Assembly (NCBI GenBank): GCA_049976245.1
Contig: JBMFIQ010000009.1
Span: 12,236-76,235 of the forward strand
Length of the DNA: 64,000 nt
Direction: 5' to 3'
Source of the DNA: Microbacter sp049976245
GTDB lineage: Bacteria > Bacteroidota > Bacteroidia > Bacteroidales > Paludibacteraceae
Below the pieces are notes generated by a model. It had not been told where the DNA came from. It worked only from the letters and a program-made list of their open reading frames with translations, and did no database searches. Positions 34,854 to 43,930 of this stretch are shown one piece after another. How positions within the stretch are numbered: the first letter of the stretch is position 1; each line of letters opens with the position of its first letter. A program made the translations under genes and the position numbers.

Positions 34854-36041
34854 ATGAGAAGTTCATTCATCATTACAGCCATCTTGTTTCTTTTCATTTT
34901 ATTGCCTGATCTCATCATTTTATGGGAATTGAAGAAACGAAATCAAAGAAAATGGGTACTCCTTTTGCACAAAAGCATTTCTCTATTTTTCATAATCGGA
35001 ATCTTGCTTATGTTTCTGTTTGTTCGATCATCGCACGACGAAGAAGAAATACAACTGTTTATGTGGTTCAATTGGCTGTTGATGCTCATCTATCTACCCA
35101 AACTCATTTTTTCAATTTTAATTCTAATCCATCGACTAGCCGTTAAAATCATCCCTTCGGTTCACTCACTGTTCATTTACATCGGCTTATTTTTGGCTTC
35201 AGCCATGTTTATGGCTTTCATATATGGAGCTGTCAGAGGACGATTGGAACTCACAACCGATCGAGTTACCATCAATATACCCAAACTTCCTTCTACCTTT
35301 AACGGATTTAAGATCGTGCAAATTTCTGATTTACATATCGGAAATCTGGGCAATGAACCTCGTTTCTGGCAACGCATCGTGGATAGCATCAACACCCAAA
35401 AACCTGATCTTATTGTAATGACCGGCGACATGATGAATAATTTTGCCAACGAAATCACGCCCGAAGACATTGCCCTGTTCAGCACATTGCATGCACGATA
35501 CGGAAAAATATCCATCCTGGGCAATCACGATTATGGCGACTATACCCAATGGCCATCCAGAGCCGCCAAAAAAGCAAATCTGGATAGTTTGGAACAACGT
35601 GAACGCCAAATGGGATTTCGTTTGCTTTTGGATGAACATCTTTTCATTGTAAAAAACCACGACAGCATTGCCATTGCCGGAGTGCAAAACTGGAGTAAAC
35701 CGCCGTTTCATTGCTACGGCAACCTACCAAAAGCCATGCGAGGAATCGAAACATTTCCATTGGTTGTTTTACTGACGCATGATCCAAACCATTGGATGGC
35801 ACAAGCGATAGATTATCCCACCATTTATTTAACATTGTCAGGTCACACCCATGCCATGCAATTCGGAATCAATCGATTTGGTATTCACTGGTCGCCGGCC
35901 GAATGGATGTTTAAACAATGGGACGGCCTCTACTCATATCAAAATAAGTATCTGTACGTCAACAGAGGACTTGGATACATCGGCATTCCAATACGCATCG
36001 GCATGCCACCTGAAATTTCCGTCATCACACTCACAAAATGA
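34854..36041 (+). CDS. Membrane-anchored metallophosphoesterase
   Basis: A 395-residue protein from ATG 34854. Four or so membrane helices fill residues 1-130. The calcineurin-like domain shows all metal-site blocks: QISDLHIG, MTGDMMNN, LGNHDYGDY, LLTHDPNHW and LSGHTHAMQFG. This is the YkuE/YaeI-like arrangement with the catalytic domain outside the membrane. Substrate is unknown; lipid or cell-wall phosphoesters are possible. The frame is open further upstream to 34650, but that would span the rprXY terminator, so I reject it. Confidence 0.85.
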   Translation: MRSSFIITAILFLFILLPDLIILWELKKRNQRKWVLLLHKSISLFFIIGILLMFLFVRSSHDEEEIQLFMWFNWLLMLIYLPKLIFSILILIHRLAVKIIPSVHSLFIYIGLFLASAMFMAFIYGAVRGRLELTTDRVTINIPKLPSTFNGFKIVQISDLHIGNLGNEPRFWQRIVDSINTQKPDLIVMTGDMMNNFANEITPEDIALFSTLHARYGKISILGNHDYGDYTQWPSRAAKKANLDSLEQRERQMGFRLLLDEHLFIVKNHDSIAIAGVQNWSKPPFHCYGNLPKAMRGIETFPLVVLLTHDPNHWMAQAIDYPTIYLTLSGHTHAMQFGINRFGIHWSPAEWMFKQWDGLYSYQNKYLYVNRGLGYIGIPIRIGMPPEISVITLTK

Positions 36042-36103
36042 ATTCTTTTGACAAACCATTAGTGGAATCGTTGCTTTCATGATGTAAATGAGGGATGAAT
36101 TCA

Positions 36104-36135
36104 TTTGGCACTCTTCATTTTATGTAGTATCTTTG
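36104..36135 (+). promoter_or_regulatory. Promoter of the nusB operon
   Basis: TTTG (36104-36107), 20 nt, then TATCTTTG (36128-36135): a full match to the Bacteroidetes consensus. It lies 28 nt before the nusB ATG. Confidence 0.8.
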
Positions 36136-36163
36136 TCAAAGAAATCGTAGAGACGCTACCAAG

Positions 36164-37093
36164 ATGATAAATAGGATTTTAATCCGTATAAAGATTGTGC
36201 AACTCGTGTTTGCATTCTACAAGAGTGGAGAAAAAGAATACAAAGTTGCTGAAAAAGAGTTGTTTTACAGTTTTGAAAAAACGTATGAATTGTATTTTTA
36301 CCTGTTATTGCTTGCAGTGGAAATCACCCGCTATGCTCAACAGAAAATTGATAATGCACTTCACAAATTTCGGCCAACCAACGAAGAGTTAGAACCCAAT
36401 CGACTTTTTGCCAACAATTTATTTATTAATCAATTAGAAAAAAACGAGCAATTTCTTCGGTTTGTAAAAGAGAAAAATATATCGTGGGCCAATCATCAGG
36501 AAGTCATTAAATCGCTATATGAAACCATGATCAAATCACCGATTTATGATGATTACATGCGACACAGTCAAAACAATTACCAAGCCGACAAAGAGTTGTG
36601 GCGACAATTTTTCAGACATGAAATATTAGAAAATGAATTACTGGAGTCCACTTTGGAAGAACAAAATATTTATTGGTGTACGGAAATCGACTTTGTCATC
36701 AGTTTTATTTTGAAAACCATCAAACGTTTTGAGGCTTCAAAAGAACAGTTTCAACCCTTGATGCCCATGTTCAATCATCAGGATGACCAGGAATTTGCGC
36801 GACAGCTCTTTTCGGATACCATCAACAAAGCGGATCAGAACCGCCAACTGATTGATGAATTTACCAAAAACTGGGAATTAGATCGAATTGCATTTATGGA
36901 CGTCGTCATCATGATGGTAGCGTTGGCTGAACTGGAAAGTTTTCCAACCATTCCAATCAACGTCACATTAAACGAATACATCGAAATAGCCAAACAATAC
37001 AGTACCGAAAAAAGCGCTACATTTGTCAACGGAGTATTGGATAAAATAGTTGAACACTTCAGAGAAAAAGGCGCATTATTAAAAGTCGGATAA
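36164..37093 (+). CDS. nusB: Transcription antitermination factor NusB
   Basis: A 309-residue NusB of the long Bacteroidetes type; E. coli NusB has 139. The N-terminal half (MINRILIRIKIVQLVFAFYKS, YSFEKTYELYFYLLLLAVEI) is an extra helical region. The C-terminal half carries the canonical fold (NWELDRIAFMDVVIMMVALAELESFPTIPINVTLNEYIEIAKQYSTEKSATFVNGVLDKI). It works with NusE/S10 in rRNA antitermination. First gene of nusB-yajC-ybbR-coaE. Confidence 0.95.
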   Translation: MINRILIRIKIVQLVFAFYKSGEKEYKVAEKELFYSFEKTYELYFYLLLLAVEITRYAQQKIDNALHKFRPTNEELEPNRLFANNLFINQLEKNEQFLRFVKEKNISWANHQEVIKSLYETMIKSPIYDDYMRHSQNNYQADKELWRQFFRHEILENELLESTLEEQNIYWCTEIDFVISFILKTIKRFEASKEQFQPLMPMFNHQDDQEFARQLFSDTINKADQNRQLIDEFTKNWELDRIAFMDVVIMMVALAELESFPTIPINVTLNEYIEIAKQYSTEKSATFVNGVLDKIVEHFREKGALLKVG

Positions 37094-37147
37094 CATCAGA
37101 ACGTTTTTTGCTCACATAACATCCTTAATCCATTAATTTGTTTATTT

Positions 37148-37477
37148 ATGAATCAATTAGCTCTCATTCTTCAAGCACCGGCAGCCGGAAATCCCGGAGG
37201 TATGGGTAATTTCTCGAGCATTATCATGATTGTATTGCTCTTTGTGGTATTTTATTTTTTCATGATTCGACCTCAATCAAAACGTCAAAAGGAAATCAAG
37301 AACTTTCGTGCTTCCTTAAAAGTTGGCGACAAAGTAATCACTTCAGGCGGCATTTACGGTCGTATTAAAGAAATAAACGATGATTCCGTGCTGCTTGAAA
37401 TTGATGAAAACGTGCGTGTTCGTGTCGATAAGAATTCGATTTTTGGGACTGCTTCCGACACTCAAAACACCAAATAA
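37148..37477 (+). CDS. yajC: Preprotein translocase subunit YajC
   Basis: A 109-residue protein with one membrane helix (SSIIMIVLLFVVFYFFMIRPQSKRQKEIKNF) followed by the cytoplasmic domain SLKVGDKVITSGGIYGRIKEI, both diagnostic of YajC. It associates with SecDF-YidC. It sits 54 nt after nusB and 11 nt before the YbbR gene, the normal Bacteroidetes order. Confidence 0.96.
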   Translation: MNQLALILQAPAAGNPGGMGNFSSIIMIVLLFVVFYFFMIRPQSKRQKEIKNFRASLKVGDKVITSGGIYGRIKEINDDSVLLEIDENVRVRVDKNSIFGTASDTQNTK

Positions 37478-37488
37478 ATCTATTAGTT

Positions 37489-38487
37489 ATGACTGCTAAC
37501 ACGGTTAGAAAGCAGATCATACGCTGGAGCAAAAAAGCAAAGGCCTCTTTCAATGCAAAAGAAGTATTTGTTTTTTTGCTTTTTTACCTCTTAGCCACCC
37601 TGATGTGGTTCCTTTACAAAACAAGCCAGTTTCAGGAAGTAAATCTTGAAATTCCGGTCGTTTTCACGGGAATTCCTTCCAACATTCAAATTGACAATAA
37701 AATACCGGATCATCTTACCGTCACTTTTAAGGACAAGGGATCTGCACTGCTCTCTTATCTGTTTCATCAAAAGCTGGATCCACTTCACATCAATTTGTCA
37801 AAACAATTTGACACCAACCGCCATGTCGTCATTTTGACGAATGCGTTTGAAAAAAAAATTCGTGCTCAATTGCGGTCATCGGTGGGCATGATTGTACTTT
37901 CGCCCGATTCGATCATCATTGAATTTACCAAATTGTACGTCAAACAACTCCCGGTTGTTTTTACCGGATCCATCGAACCGGCACAACAATACATGCTGTC
38001 CGATTCCATTCAATTATTTCCAAATAAAATTGCAGTCTTTGGGCAAAGAACAACGCTGGACACCATGCGTGCCATCTACACACAACCGATACGGCTGATC
38101 AATGTTCGCGACACAATGAACATAACGTGCCAACTTAACGTGCCAAAAAGTGTGCGGGTTGATATCCCCGTCATCAAGGTGAAAGCCAATGTAGAACCAT
38201 TTACCGAAAAAAAATTTGAAGTCCCCATTGAAGCCATGAACATGCCCAAAAATTTAACTTTACGTACTTTCCCTTCTTCCGTAACTATTGTTTGTCTGGT
38301 GGGCATATCACATTTCAACGAAATAAACAAAGAGGACTATCATGCCATTATTGATTATAAAACACTTAATCCTCAACAAGATAAAAAAGCAACCGTGCAA
38401 ATCATCGGACCAACATTAAAGATCCCGCATTGTCAGGTTGTTCCCGAAACAGTGGATTATCTTTTAGAATCAAACAATTCAAAATGA
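37489..38487 (+). CDS. YbbR-like domain protein
   Basis: A 332-residue protein with one N-terminal membrane helix (VFVFLLFYLLATLMWFLY, residues 27-44) and repeated YbbR-like beta domains outside (e.g. VNLEIPVVFTGIPSNIQIDNKIPDHLTVTFKDKGSALLSYLF). In Firmicutes the relative CdaR controls a c-di-AMP cyclase; here no cdaA is next door. Its last codon overlaps the coaE start (ATGA at 38484-38487), so the two are coupled. Confidence 0.85.
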   Translation: MTANTVRKQIIRWSKKAKASFNAKEVFVFLLFYLLATLMWFLYKTSQFQEVNLEIPVVFTGIPSNIQIDNKIPDHLTVTFKDKGSALLSYLFHQKLDPLHINLSKQFDTNRHVVILTNAFEKKIRAQLRSSVGMIVLSPDSIIIEFTKLYVKQLPVVFTGSIEPAQQYMLSDSIQLFPNKIAVFGQRTTLDTMRAIYTQPIRLINVRDTMNITCQLNVPKSVRVDIPVIKVKANVEPFTEKKFEVPIEAMNMPKNLTLRTFPSSVTIVCLVGISHFNEINKEDYHAIIDYKTLNPQQDKKATVQIIGPTLKIPHCQVVPETVDYLLESNNSK

Positions 38488-39065
38488 TAAAAATTGGATT
38501 AACAGGCGGAATGGGGAGCGGAAAATCTACCGTAGCAGCCTATATTGAAATGATTGGGTATCCGGTTTATTACTCAGATGCTCAAGCAAAAAAACTGATG
38601 ACATTCAATGCGGATCTCATCAAACAAATTAAAGCTACCTTTGGCCCTTCCATTTTCAGTTTCGGCACATTAGACCGTAAAATGTTGGCAAACATCGTTT
38701 TTACATCAGCCGACAAACTAAAACGTTTGAATGAGATTGTGCATCCTTTTGTGAAAGCCGATTTCATCCAATGGATGCAACAACAAAAAAGCAAAGCTGT
38801 TTTTTTGGAATCCGCCATCTTATTCGAAAGTAATTTTTATTTACTGATGGACAAAACCATCGTAATCACGGCTCCGATTGAAGAACGAATTCAACGCATT
38901 GAACAACGCGATCATCTAAAACAGGAAGAAATTTTAAATCGATTGCAGTATCAACTACCTGAAAAACAATTGTTAAAACTGGCTGATTTTCATATTGCTA
39001 ATGATCATGCACACGCAGTCATTCCCCAAGTCAACAAAATCATGCAGACTGTTTTACCTATCTGA
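38484..39065 (+). CDS. coaE: Dephospho-CoA kinase
   Basis: A 193-residue P-loop kinase doing the last step of CoA synthesis. MIKIGLTGGMGSGKSTVAAYIE holds the Walker A motif; the DAQAKKLM, LKRLNEIVHPFV and RIEQRDHLKQEEILNRLQYQLP (LID) segments are typical. Start 38484 is chosen because the P-loop normally begins within ten residues and because it overlaps the previous stop by 4 nt. Last gene of the nusB operon. Confidence 0.95.
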   Translation: MIKIGLTGGMGSGKSTVAAYIEMIGYPVYYSDAQAKKLMTFNADLIKQIKATFGPSIFSFGTLDRKMLANIVFTSADKLKRLNEIVHPFVKADFIQWMQQQKSKAVFLESAILFESNFYLLMDKTIVITAPIEERIQRIEQRDHLKQEEILNRLQYQLPEKQLLKLADFHIANDHAHAVIPQVNKIMQTVLPI

Positions 39066-39094
39066 TCGAAATTAAGTTGAGAGTTCACTTTTTT

Positions 39095-39187
39095 CTGAAA
39101 CGAGCCATAAAAAATCTTGTGCTCAAAAAAATGACTATTAACGAGTTCCACTAAATCCTTAGTGTTAAAAATCAACACAGACGTATG
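39095..39187 (+). repeat. Leader repeat copy 8, abuts the HAD phosphatase start
   Basis: CTGAAACGAGCC on the left, AACGAGTTCCAC in the middle, TTAGTGTTA core, end AGACGTATG. The last ATG (39185-39187) is the start codon of the HAD gene. The spacer between the arms is two bases shorter than in most copies. Confidence 0.9.
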
Positions 39188-39889
39188 AATCAATACACTT
39201 ATTTGTTATTCGACTTAGACGACACCTTATGGAACTTTAAGGAAAACTCCAAGGAAGCTCTTCAAAACATTTTTGACGATTATCAACTTCAGCGATATTA
39301 TCCCACTTTTGAAGATTATTTCAGCAATTTTGAAGAACATAACAAAGCATTGTGGAACCTTTATGGACGACAACAAATCACGAAAGAGTTTTTGAGTGTT
39401 GAACGATTTTTAGCTCCATTGCGACCTTTTGGCATTCTCAATGCTTCATTGGCTTCGGAAATGGGATCAGCTTACTTGGATCGATGCGCAGAAAAAACGT
39501 TGGTCATGCCACATGCTTTTGAAACACTCCGTTACCTGAGCAAAAAATATCAATTGGCCATCATCTCTAACGGTTTTGAAGAAGTACAATATCGAAAAAT
39601 TGAACGTTCTGGATTGACCGATTTTTTTTCAAACATCTTTTTGTCGGAGAAAATCGGATGCCACAAACCGGATCCTGAATTTTTCAACCGTGTCTTGACC
39701 AATTTGTCGGCTTCTCCCAATGAATGTCTGGTCATAGGCGACAATTTTCAAACCGACATCGTCGGCGCAATGAAAGCAGGCATTGATCAGGTTTTCTACA
39801 ATCCTGAACATCTTGACGAAAGAACGGATTTTCCCGAAATGCCAACGTACACCATTGATGACTTAGCCTTGCTGATGAACATATTATAA
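39185..39889 (+). CDS. HAD-family phosphatase, YjjG/YfnB type
   Basis: A 234-residue HAD hydrolase. Motif I is LLFDLDDTLWNF (nucleophile Asp), motif II ISNGF, motif III the Lys in KIGCHKPDPEFF, motif IV GDNFQTDIVGAMKAG. The helical cap lies at residues 15-95. The closest described type is the YjjG noncanonical pyrimidine nucleotidase, which clears damaged or unusual nucleotides; that assignment rests on overall pattern only. Its start codon comes from a leader repeat. Confidence 0.87.
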   Translation: MNQYTYLLFDLDDTLWNFKENSKEALQNIFDDYQLQRYYPTFEDYFSNFEEHNKALWNLYGRQQITKEFLSVERFLAPLRPFGILNASLASEMGSAYLDRCAEKTLVMPHAFETLRYLSKKYQLAIISNGFEEVQYRKIERSGLTDFFSNIFLSEKIGCHKPDPEFFNRVLTNLSASPNECLVIGDNFQTDIVGAMKAGIDQVFYNPEHLDERTDFPEMPTYTIDDLALLMNIL

Positions 39890-39901
39890 AATCATAGAAC
39901 A

Positions 39902-40681
39902 ATGAATTCACACGGCATTAATTTAATGAGTCTTTTGCCCTTACGCAAAGATGCTTCTGAGGAAAGTGAACAATTGACGCAACTGCTTTTTGGAGAGTAT
40001 TTTGAAGTCACGGAACAGACAGAAAAATGGGCTATGATCAAAAACACTCGAGATGGAGAAACAGGATGGATTGACCTGAAAATGATGACCCCCATATCAA
40101 AAGATCTTTTTCAACAATTATGTGAGACCACGCACCCGATCACAAAAACGCCATTAAGTTATGCCATCAATGACAAAGGAGAAAACATTCCTTTACCCGG
40201 AGGCTCCATTTTGCCGTTTTACAATCATGATGAAGCATCATTTACTATATCAGGCAGAAAATTTCATCTCCCGATAAAACCCTTGACCACATCATCAAAG
40301 CATAGTGATTTCGTCGAATATGCCATGCAGTTTTTACATTCACCTTATTTGTGGGGTGGCAAAAGCCTCATGGGAATGGATTGTTCGGGATTGGTTCAGG
40401 TAGCAGCATCCATGTGCGGCATTTTACTGCCTCGTAACGCCCGACAGCAAGTCAACACAGGCGAACCCATTGATTTTTTAACAGAAGCTCAACAAGGTGA
40501 TCTGGTTTTCTTTGATCATGACGACGGAAAAATAAGTCATGTTGGGATTTTGGTCAACAATCAAGCAGTACTGCACGCATCGGGAGAAGTTCACATTGCC
40601 CCCATTGATCATCACGGGATACGATCTGTATTCACAGGTCACTATTCACATTCGCTCCGTGCCATTCGTCGTATCAAGTAA
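39902..40681 (+). CDS. NlpC/P60 (C40) peptidase with SH3-like N-terminus, cytoplasmic
   Basis: A 259-residue protein. The first 110 residues look like two bacterial SH3-like domains (LTQLLFGEYFEVTEQTEKWAMIKN); the rest is an NlpC/P60 domain with Cys in GMDCSGLVQVA, His in KISHVGILV and a third polar residue near VLHASGEVHI. No signal peptide is present, so it probably trims imported muropeptides inside the cell, like the gamma-D-glutamyl-L-diamino acid endopeptidases of Bacteroides. It follows the HAD gene by 12 nt and is likely cotranscribed. Confidence 0.88.
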   Translation: MNSHGINLMSLLPLRKDASEESEQLTQLLFGEYFEVTEQTEKWAMIKNTRDGETGWIDLKMMTPISKDLFQQLCETTHPITKTPLSYAINDKGENIPLPGGSILPFYNHDEASFTISGRKFHLPIKPLTTSSKHSDFVEYAMQFLHSPYLWGGKSLMGMDCSGLVQVAASMCGILLPRNARQQVNTGEPIDFLTEAQQGDLVFFDHDDGKISHVGILVNNQAVLHASGEVHIAPIDHHGIRSVFTGHYSHSLRAIRRIK

Positions 40682-40705
40682 TGTTTATGCCCTCTTGGGA
40701 TGGGC

Positions 40706-41461
40706 TCAATCGATAAAAACAGATGGAGGATAGGTCACACGAATCAAATAAAGACCACTGGGATTGACGGAAGAGCCGGCTTTACGACGATCTTTTGCCT
40801 CAATGACTGCCCTGAAATCATCCGTAGTCAACATGCCACGTCCCACTAAAAGCAACGTTCCCACAATGGAGCGTACCATGTTGCGCAAAAACCGGTTAGC
40901 TGTAATGGTAAATACCCAAAATTCATTGCGCTGTTCCCAATGAGCATCCATAACTTGACAATCATTGGTTTTCACATCGGTATGTAATTTGCTAAAACTG
41001 GTAAAATCCGAATATTCGTTTAAAACTGTTGCAGCCTGATTCATGGCATGGAAGTCCAACGGAAAATAAAAAGCAGCTGCCAATTGCGACACAAAAGGAT
41101 TCTTGTGTGTAACAATCCAATATTCATATGTTCGGCTCACCGCATCAAATCGGGCATGCGCATCCGAACGAACTTTTTGAATGCGATTCACCGAAATGGT
41201 AGAAGGTAATATTCCGTTTAGTTGAAGCATCAACTTTGCTTCATTGTCAATCATCGGCAAATCAGCATGAGCCACCATTTCTTTAGCATGCACGCCGGCA
41301 TCAGTTCTTCCGGCACCAATGACGCAAACGGGTTTCCTGTAAAGCGTTTTTAGTGCCTGTTCCATTTCAGATTGCACCGAGTTGCCGTTAGGTTGACTTT
41401 GCCAACCGTGAAAAGCAGTGCCGTTGTAGGAAATCCAAAAAAAATAACGTTGTTCCATCAT
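40706..41461 (-). CDS. truA: tRNA pseudouridine synthase A
   Basis: A 251-residue enzyme that makes pseudouridine 38-40 in tRNA anticodon arms. RYFFWISYNGTAFHGWQSQPN opens the fold and GAGRTDAGVHAKEMVAHAD carries the catalytic Asp; NRFLRNMVRSIVGTLLLVGRG is also typical. Start 41461 overlaps the stop of the upstream LysM gene by 4 nt (ATGA), which suggests translational coupling. Length is standard. Confidence 0.96.
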   Translation of the reverse strand: MMEQRYFFWISYNGTAFHGWQSQPNGNSVQSEMEQALKTLYRKPVCVIGAGRTDAGVHAKEMVAHADLPMIDNEAKLMLQLNGILPSTISVNRIQKVRSDAHARFDAVSRTYEYWIVTHKNPFVSQLAAAFYFPLDFHAMNQAATVLNEYSDFTSFSKLHTDVKTNDCQVMDAHWEQRNEFWVFTITANRFLRNMVRSIVGTLLLVGRGMLTTDDFRAVIEAKDRRKAGSSVNPSGLYLIRVTYPPSVFID

Positions 41462-43488
41462 TCAACATCTTTGACTGAATCGGGAACCAACAATTCCTGC
41501 CCAATATTAAGTTCATCTTTAGGTAAGTCATTCAACGCTTTCAACGCCTTTGCAGAAGTATGAAACGCTTTGGCCACCGATGACAAAGTATCTCCTGCTT
41601 TCACAACATATTTTTTGGTAGCGGATTGATTGTTTTTACTCTCCGATGAAGGTTTCAACTGCAAAACCTGATTTTCTTTCAACTTTTCATTGGGTTTCAA
41701 GTGGTTGTAAAATCTCAAAGACTCAACGGACAAATGATGTTGATTGGCAATGGAGTACACGGTCTCTTCTTTTTTTACCACATGTTGATTGTCATATTCA
41801 TCCTTAGAATTAGCTGATTCTTTTAACTCTGAAGATGATGAAAGCTCATTGTGTTCATCTTTTTTAGCGGAATGAATTGGTTTCGAAACCACCACAAACG
41901 CTTTTTTTGTTACTTGAATCAACAATTCTTTACCAACAACCGGATTTTTTTGGCGTCTCGGTATGCCGTTCCATCCTTTTATTTCATTGATAGTGACATG
42001 ATACAGTTCTGCAATGGACTCAAACGTTTCACCGGGACGAACAACATGTTTTTCAACGGCATCATAAGTAGTCGTTAAAGTGTCCAATTTTACATCACCA
42101 GTTGTATGCTCAGGATGTTCCTTTAGTTGCAATATGAAATGATGAGGCGATGCCACAGAGTCTTTAGCACCATTCAAATTACCTTTAGATTCAACTTGCG
42201 ATGGCGTTGAAGAAGAAGTATTGTTGACAGGTGTTTCATTGGTGAGATCATTTTGATGCGTGGATGGCTTGGACAATCCTTGCTTCGATGTTGAAACCAC
42301 CTTCACTTTTTTAGTGGAGATGCCCACCACAATGGTTTCGCCGGGTTGAAGCGTCGATCGTTTCATACGATTCAACCGTTTCAAGGCCGGAACGGTAGTG
42401 TGATATTGATGCGCAATGGTATAAAGCGACTCACCGGAACGAACCCGATGCGTTTTTTTTACCGTTTCCGTTCGAACTACGGATTCTTCACCTGCTGTCG
42501 ATCTATTTTGAAGAGCTTCTTCGGGTTGAAGTTCATCCGTGCCTTTGTGGTGTTGAACTTGCTTGCGTTCTGTTGAAACCGAATATTCCACGGTTTTTCG
42601 GATGATTAATTTTTGTCCCGGCTTTATTTCATTGGACGACAAATGATTCCACTCTTTAATCTGTTTTTCGGTCACATGGTACGCATGGGCAATGCTGTAA
42701 ATTGACTCTCCTCTGTGAACGCGATGAACAATTTTTCTGGTAACTTTTTCCTTGCTTTGAGTTGATTCGCCTGACGTTGTAGCTCCGTCTTTCACCACGA
42801 TCTCATCTCCGGGTTGAATTGTCTTGTCGGAAAGATGATTCCACTGTTTCAATTCATTTTCCGAAACATGATATTTATGCGCCAACAAATAAAGTGACTC
42901 CCCTTTTTTCACTTTATGATATTGAACATCTGCCAGTTCCACAGGATTGTCGTTGTTGTAAACCAACAAGTCGGAAGATGCTGGCACATTTACCTCGTGG
43001 AAATGATACAAGCTGTCATGAGACAAGACACAACAGGCCGTCACAAATCGCTTTGCATAATAAGGTTCTGAACTGTTGTCGATGCGTACACCCCCGTCAA
43101 AAGCAGCATGAATAAAATTAAAACTGCCGTCATTCCCTTTACCTGTTACAATTCCAACATGACCAATTCGATCCCTTTTGCTGTTGCTGCCTTTGAAAAA
43201 GACCAAATCGCCCTTTTTCAACTGAGTGGTTGACACTTCAGTCCCGTCGTACACCTGATCACGCGACGATTCACCCAGCGGTACGCCGAAACGTTGAAAA
43301 ACAAAATGAGTAAATCCGGAACAATCAAAGCCGTTGGGGCCTTTAGAGCCTGATCGATAAGGTTTGTTGAGCAGTGTCTTTGCATACGAAATCAAGGAAT
43401 CCCTTAAATCCTGTGTCTGTTGATATGTGTGAGCAGACACAAAGATGATCTTTACCCAAAGAACCATAAAAAAAAGAGTGCGTCTCAT
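41458..43488 (-). CDS. Secreted NlpC/P60 endopeptidase with six LysM domains
   Basis: A 676-residue protein. The signal peptide (residues 1-20) is followed by the NlpC/P60 domain, with Cys56 in GFDCSGFTHFVFQRFGV and His in DRIGHVGIVTG. Then come six LysM repeats of about 44 residues, roughly at 192, 256, 345, 476, 565 and 627, each with a form of H.V..GES.Y.IA..YHV....L..WN. Ser/Thr/Lys-rich linkers join them. It should bind and cut peptidoglycan in the periplasm. The catalytic domain placed before the LysM tail is the reverse of many P60 proteins. It overlaps truA. Confidence 0.9.
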   Translation of the reverse strand: MRRTLFFMVLWVKIIFVSAHTYQQTQDLRDSLISYAKTLLNKPYRSGSKGPNGFDCSGFTHFVFQRFGVPLGESSRDQVYDGTEVSTTQLKKGDLVFFKGSNSKRDRIGHVGIVTGKGNDGSFNFIHAAFDGGVRIDNSSEPYYAKRFVTACCVLSHDSLYHFHEVNVPASSDLLVYNNDNPVELADVQYHKVKKGESLYLLAHKYHVSENELKQWNHLSDKTIQPGDEIVVKDGATTSGESTQSKEKVTRKIVHRVHRGESIYSIAHAYHVTEKQIKEWNHLSSNEIKPGQKLIIRKTVEYSVSTERKQVQHHKGTDELQPEEALQNRSTAGEESVVRTETVKKTHRVRSGESLYTIAHQYHTTVPALKRLNRMKRSTLQPGETIVVGISTKKVKVVSTSKQGLSKPSTHQNDLTNETPVNNTSSSTPSQVESKGNLNGAKDSVASPHHFILQLKEHPEHTTGDVKLDTLTTTYDAVEKHVVRPGETFESIAELYHVTINEIKGWNGIPRRQKNPVVGKELLIQVTKKAFVVVSKPIHSAKKDEHNELSSSSELKESANSKDEYDNQHVVKKEETVYSIANQHHLSVESLRFYNHLKPNEKLKENQVLQLKPSSESKNNQSATKKYVVKAGDTLSSVAKAFHTSAKALKALNDLPKDELNIGQELLVPDSVKDVE

Positions 43489-43930
43489 TGTGTATTATAT
43501 TTTGGTCGTTAGATGCATAAAACAAATCCAAATTTCCAACGAAGGAATGAACAACCATTGAGGAACAGGTCGGTTCAACAAATATAGACGATTTTTTTTA
43601 TAAACGCTTGAGTAAAGATCTTTAGTATTTGCGAATTTATTAATTTTTTCCCTTTTACAAATTCTTCTTCCACAAAAAAATAGAGAAAAGCGGAACTTTA
43701 ATCATTTCCGTCTTAAACATTCGTAGAATAAACAAATTAACGAAGTCGAGATGATTCAAACCAAACATCGATTGACAACCCTTGCAGGTGAGAAACTGAT
43801 GTTCTATTCATGCACTGAGCTATCTGCCTTTCTGTTTTTTTGTCAACTCAAGTTTCTAAATTTGGTTTTTTTATGCATTTTAATGATACCGTGATCATTT
43901 TACGAAGCAGACTTTCAAAGAGGATGATCC
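43489..43930. other. 442-bp AT-rich intergenic region
   Basis: It holds the promoter element of the LysM peptidase on the minus strand. A 47-codon open frame (43751-43894, plus) with a hydrophobic end has no recognisable relative or promoter. I see no leader repeat, tRNA or terminator here. Confidence 0.4.
43579..43586 (-). promoter_or_regulatory. -7 promoter element of the LysM peptidase gene
   Basis: On the minus strand this reads TATATTTG, an exact TAnnTTTG match, 91 nt before the start codon. No -33 TTTG at the usual spacing. Confidence 0.45.

Noticed and set aside
41600..43000. Internal DNA repeats as a CRISPR or tandem repeat array
   Set aside because: They are the LysM coding units of one gene, spaced irregularly and diverged at the DNA level.
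43751..43894. 47-codon open frame with a hydrophobic C-terminal half in the gap between two minus-strand genes
   Set aside because: No promoter element, no recognisable relatives and base use typical of AT-rich intergenic DNA; a frame of this length is expected by chance.
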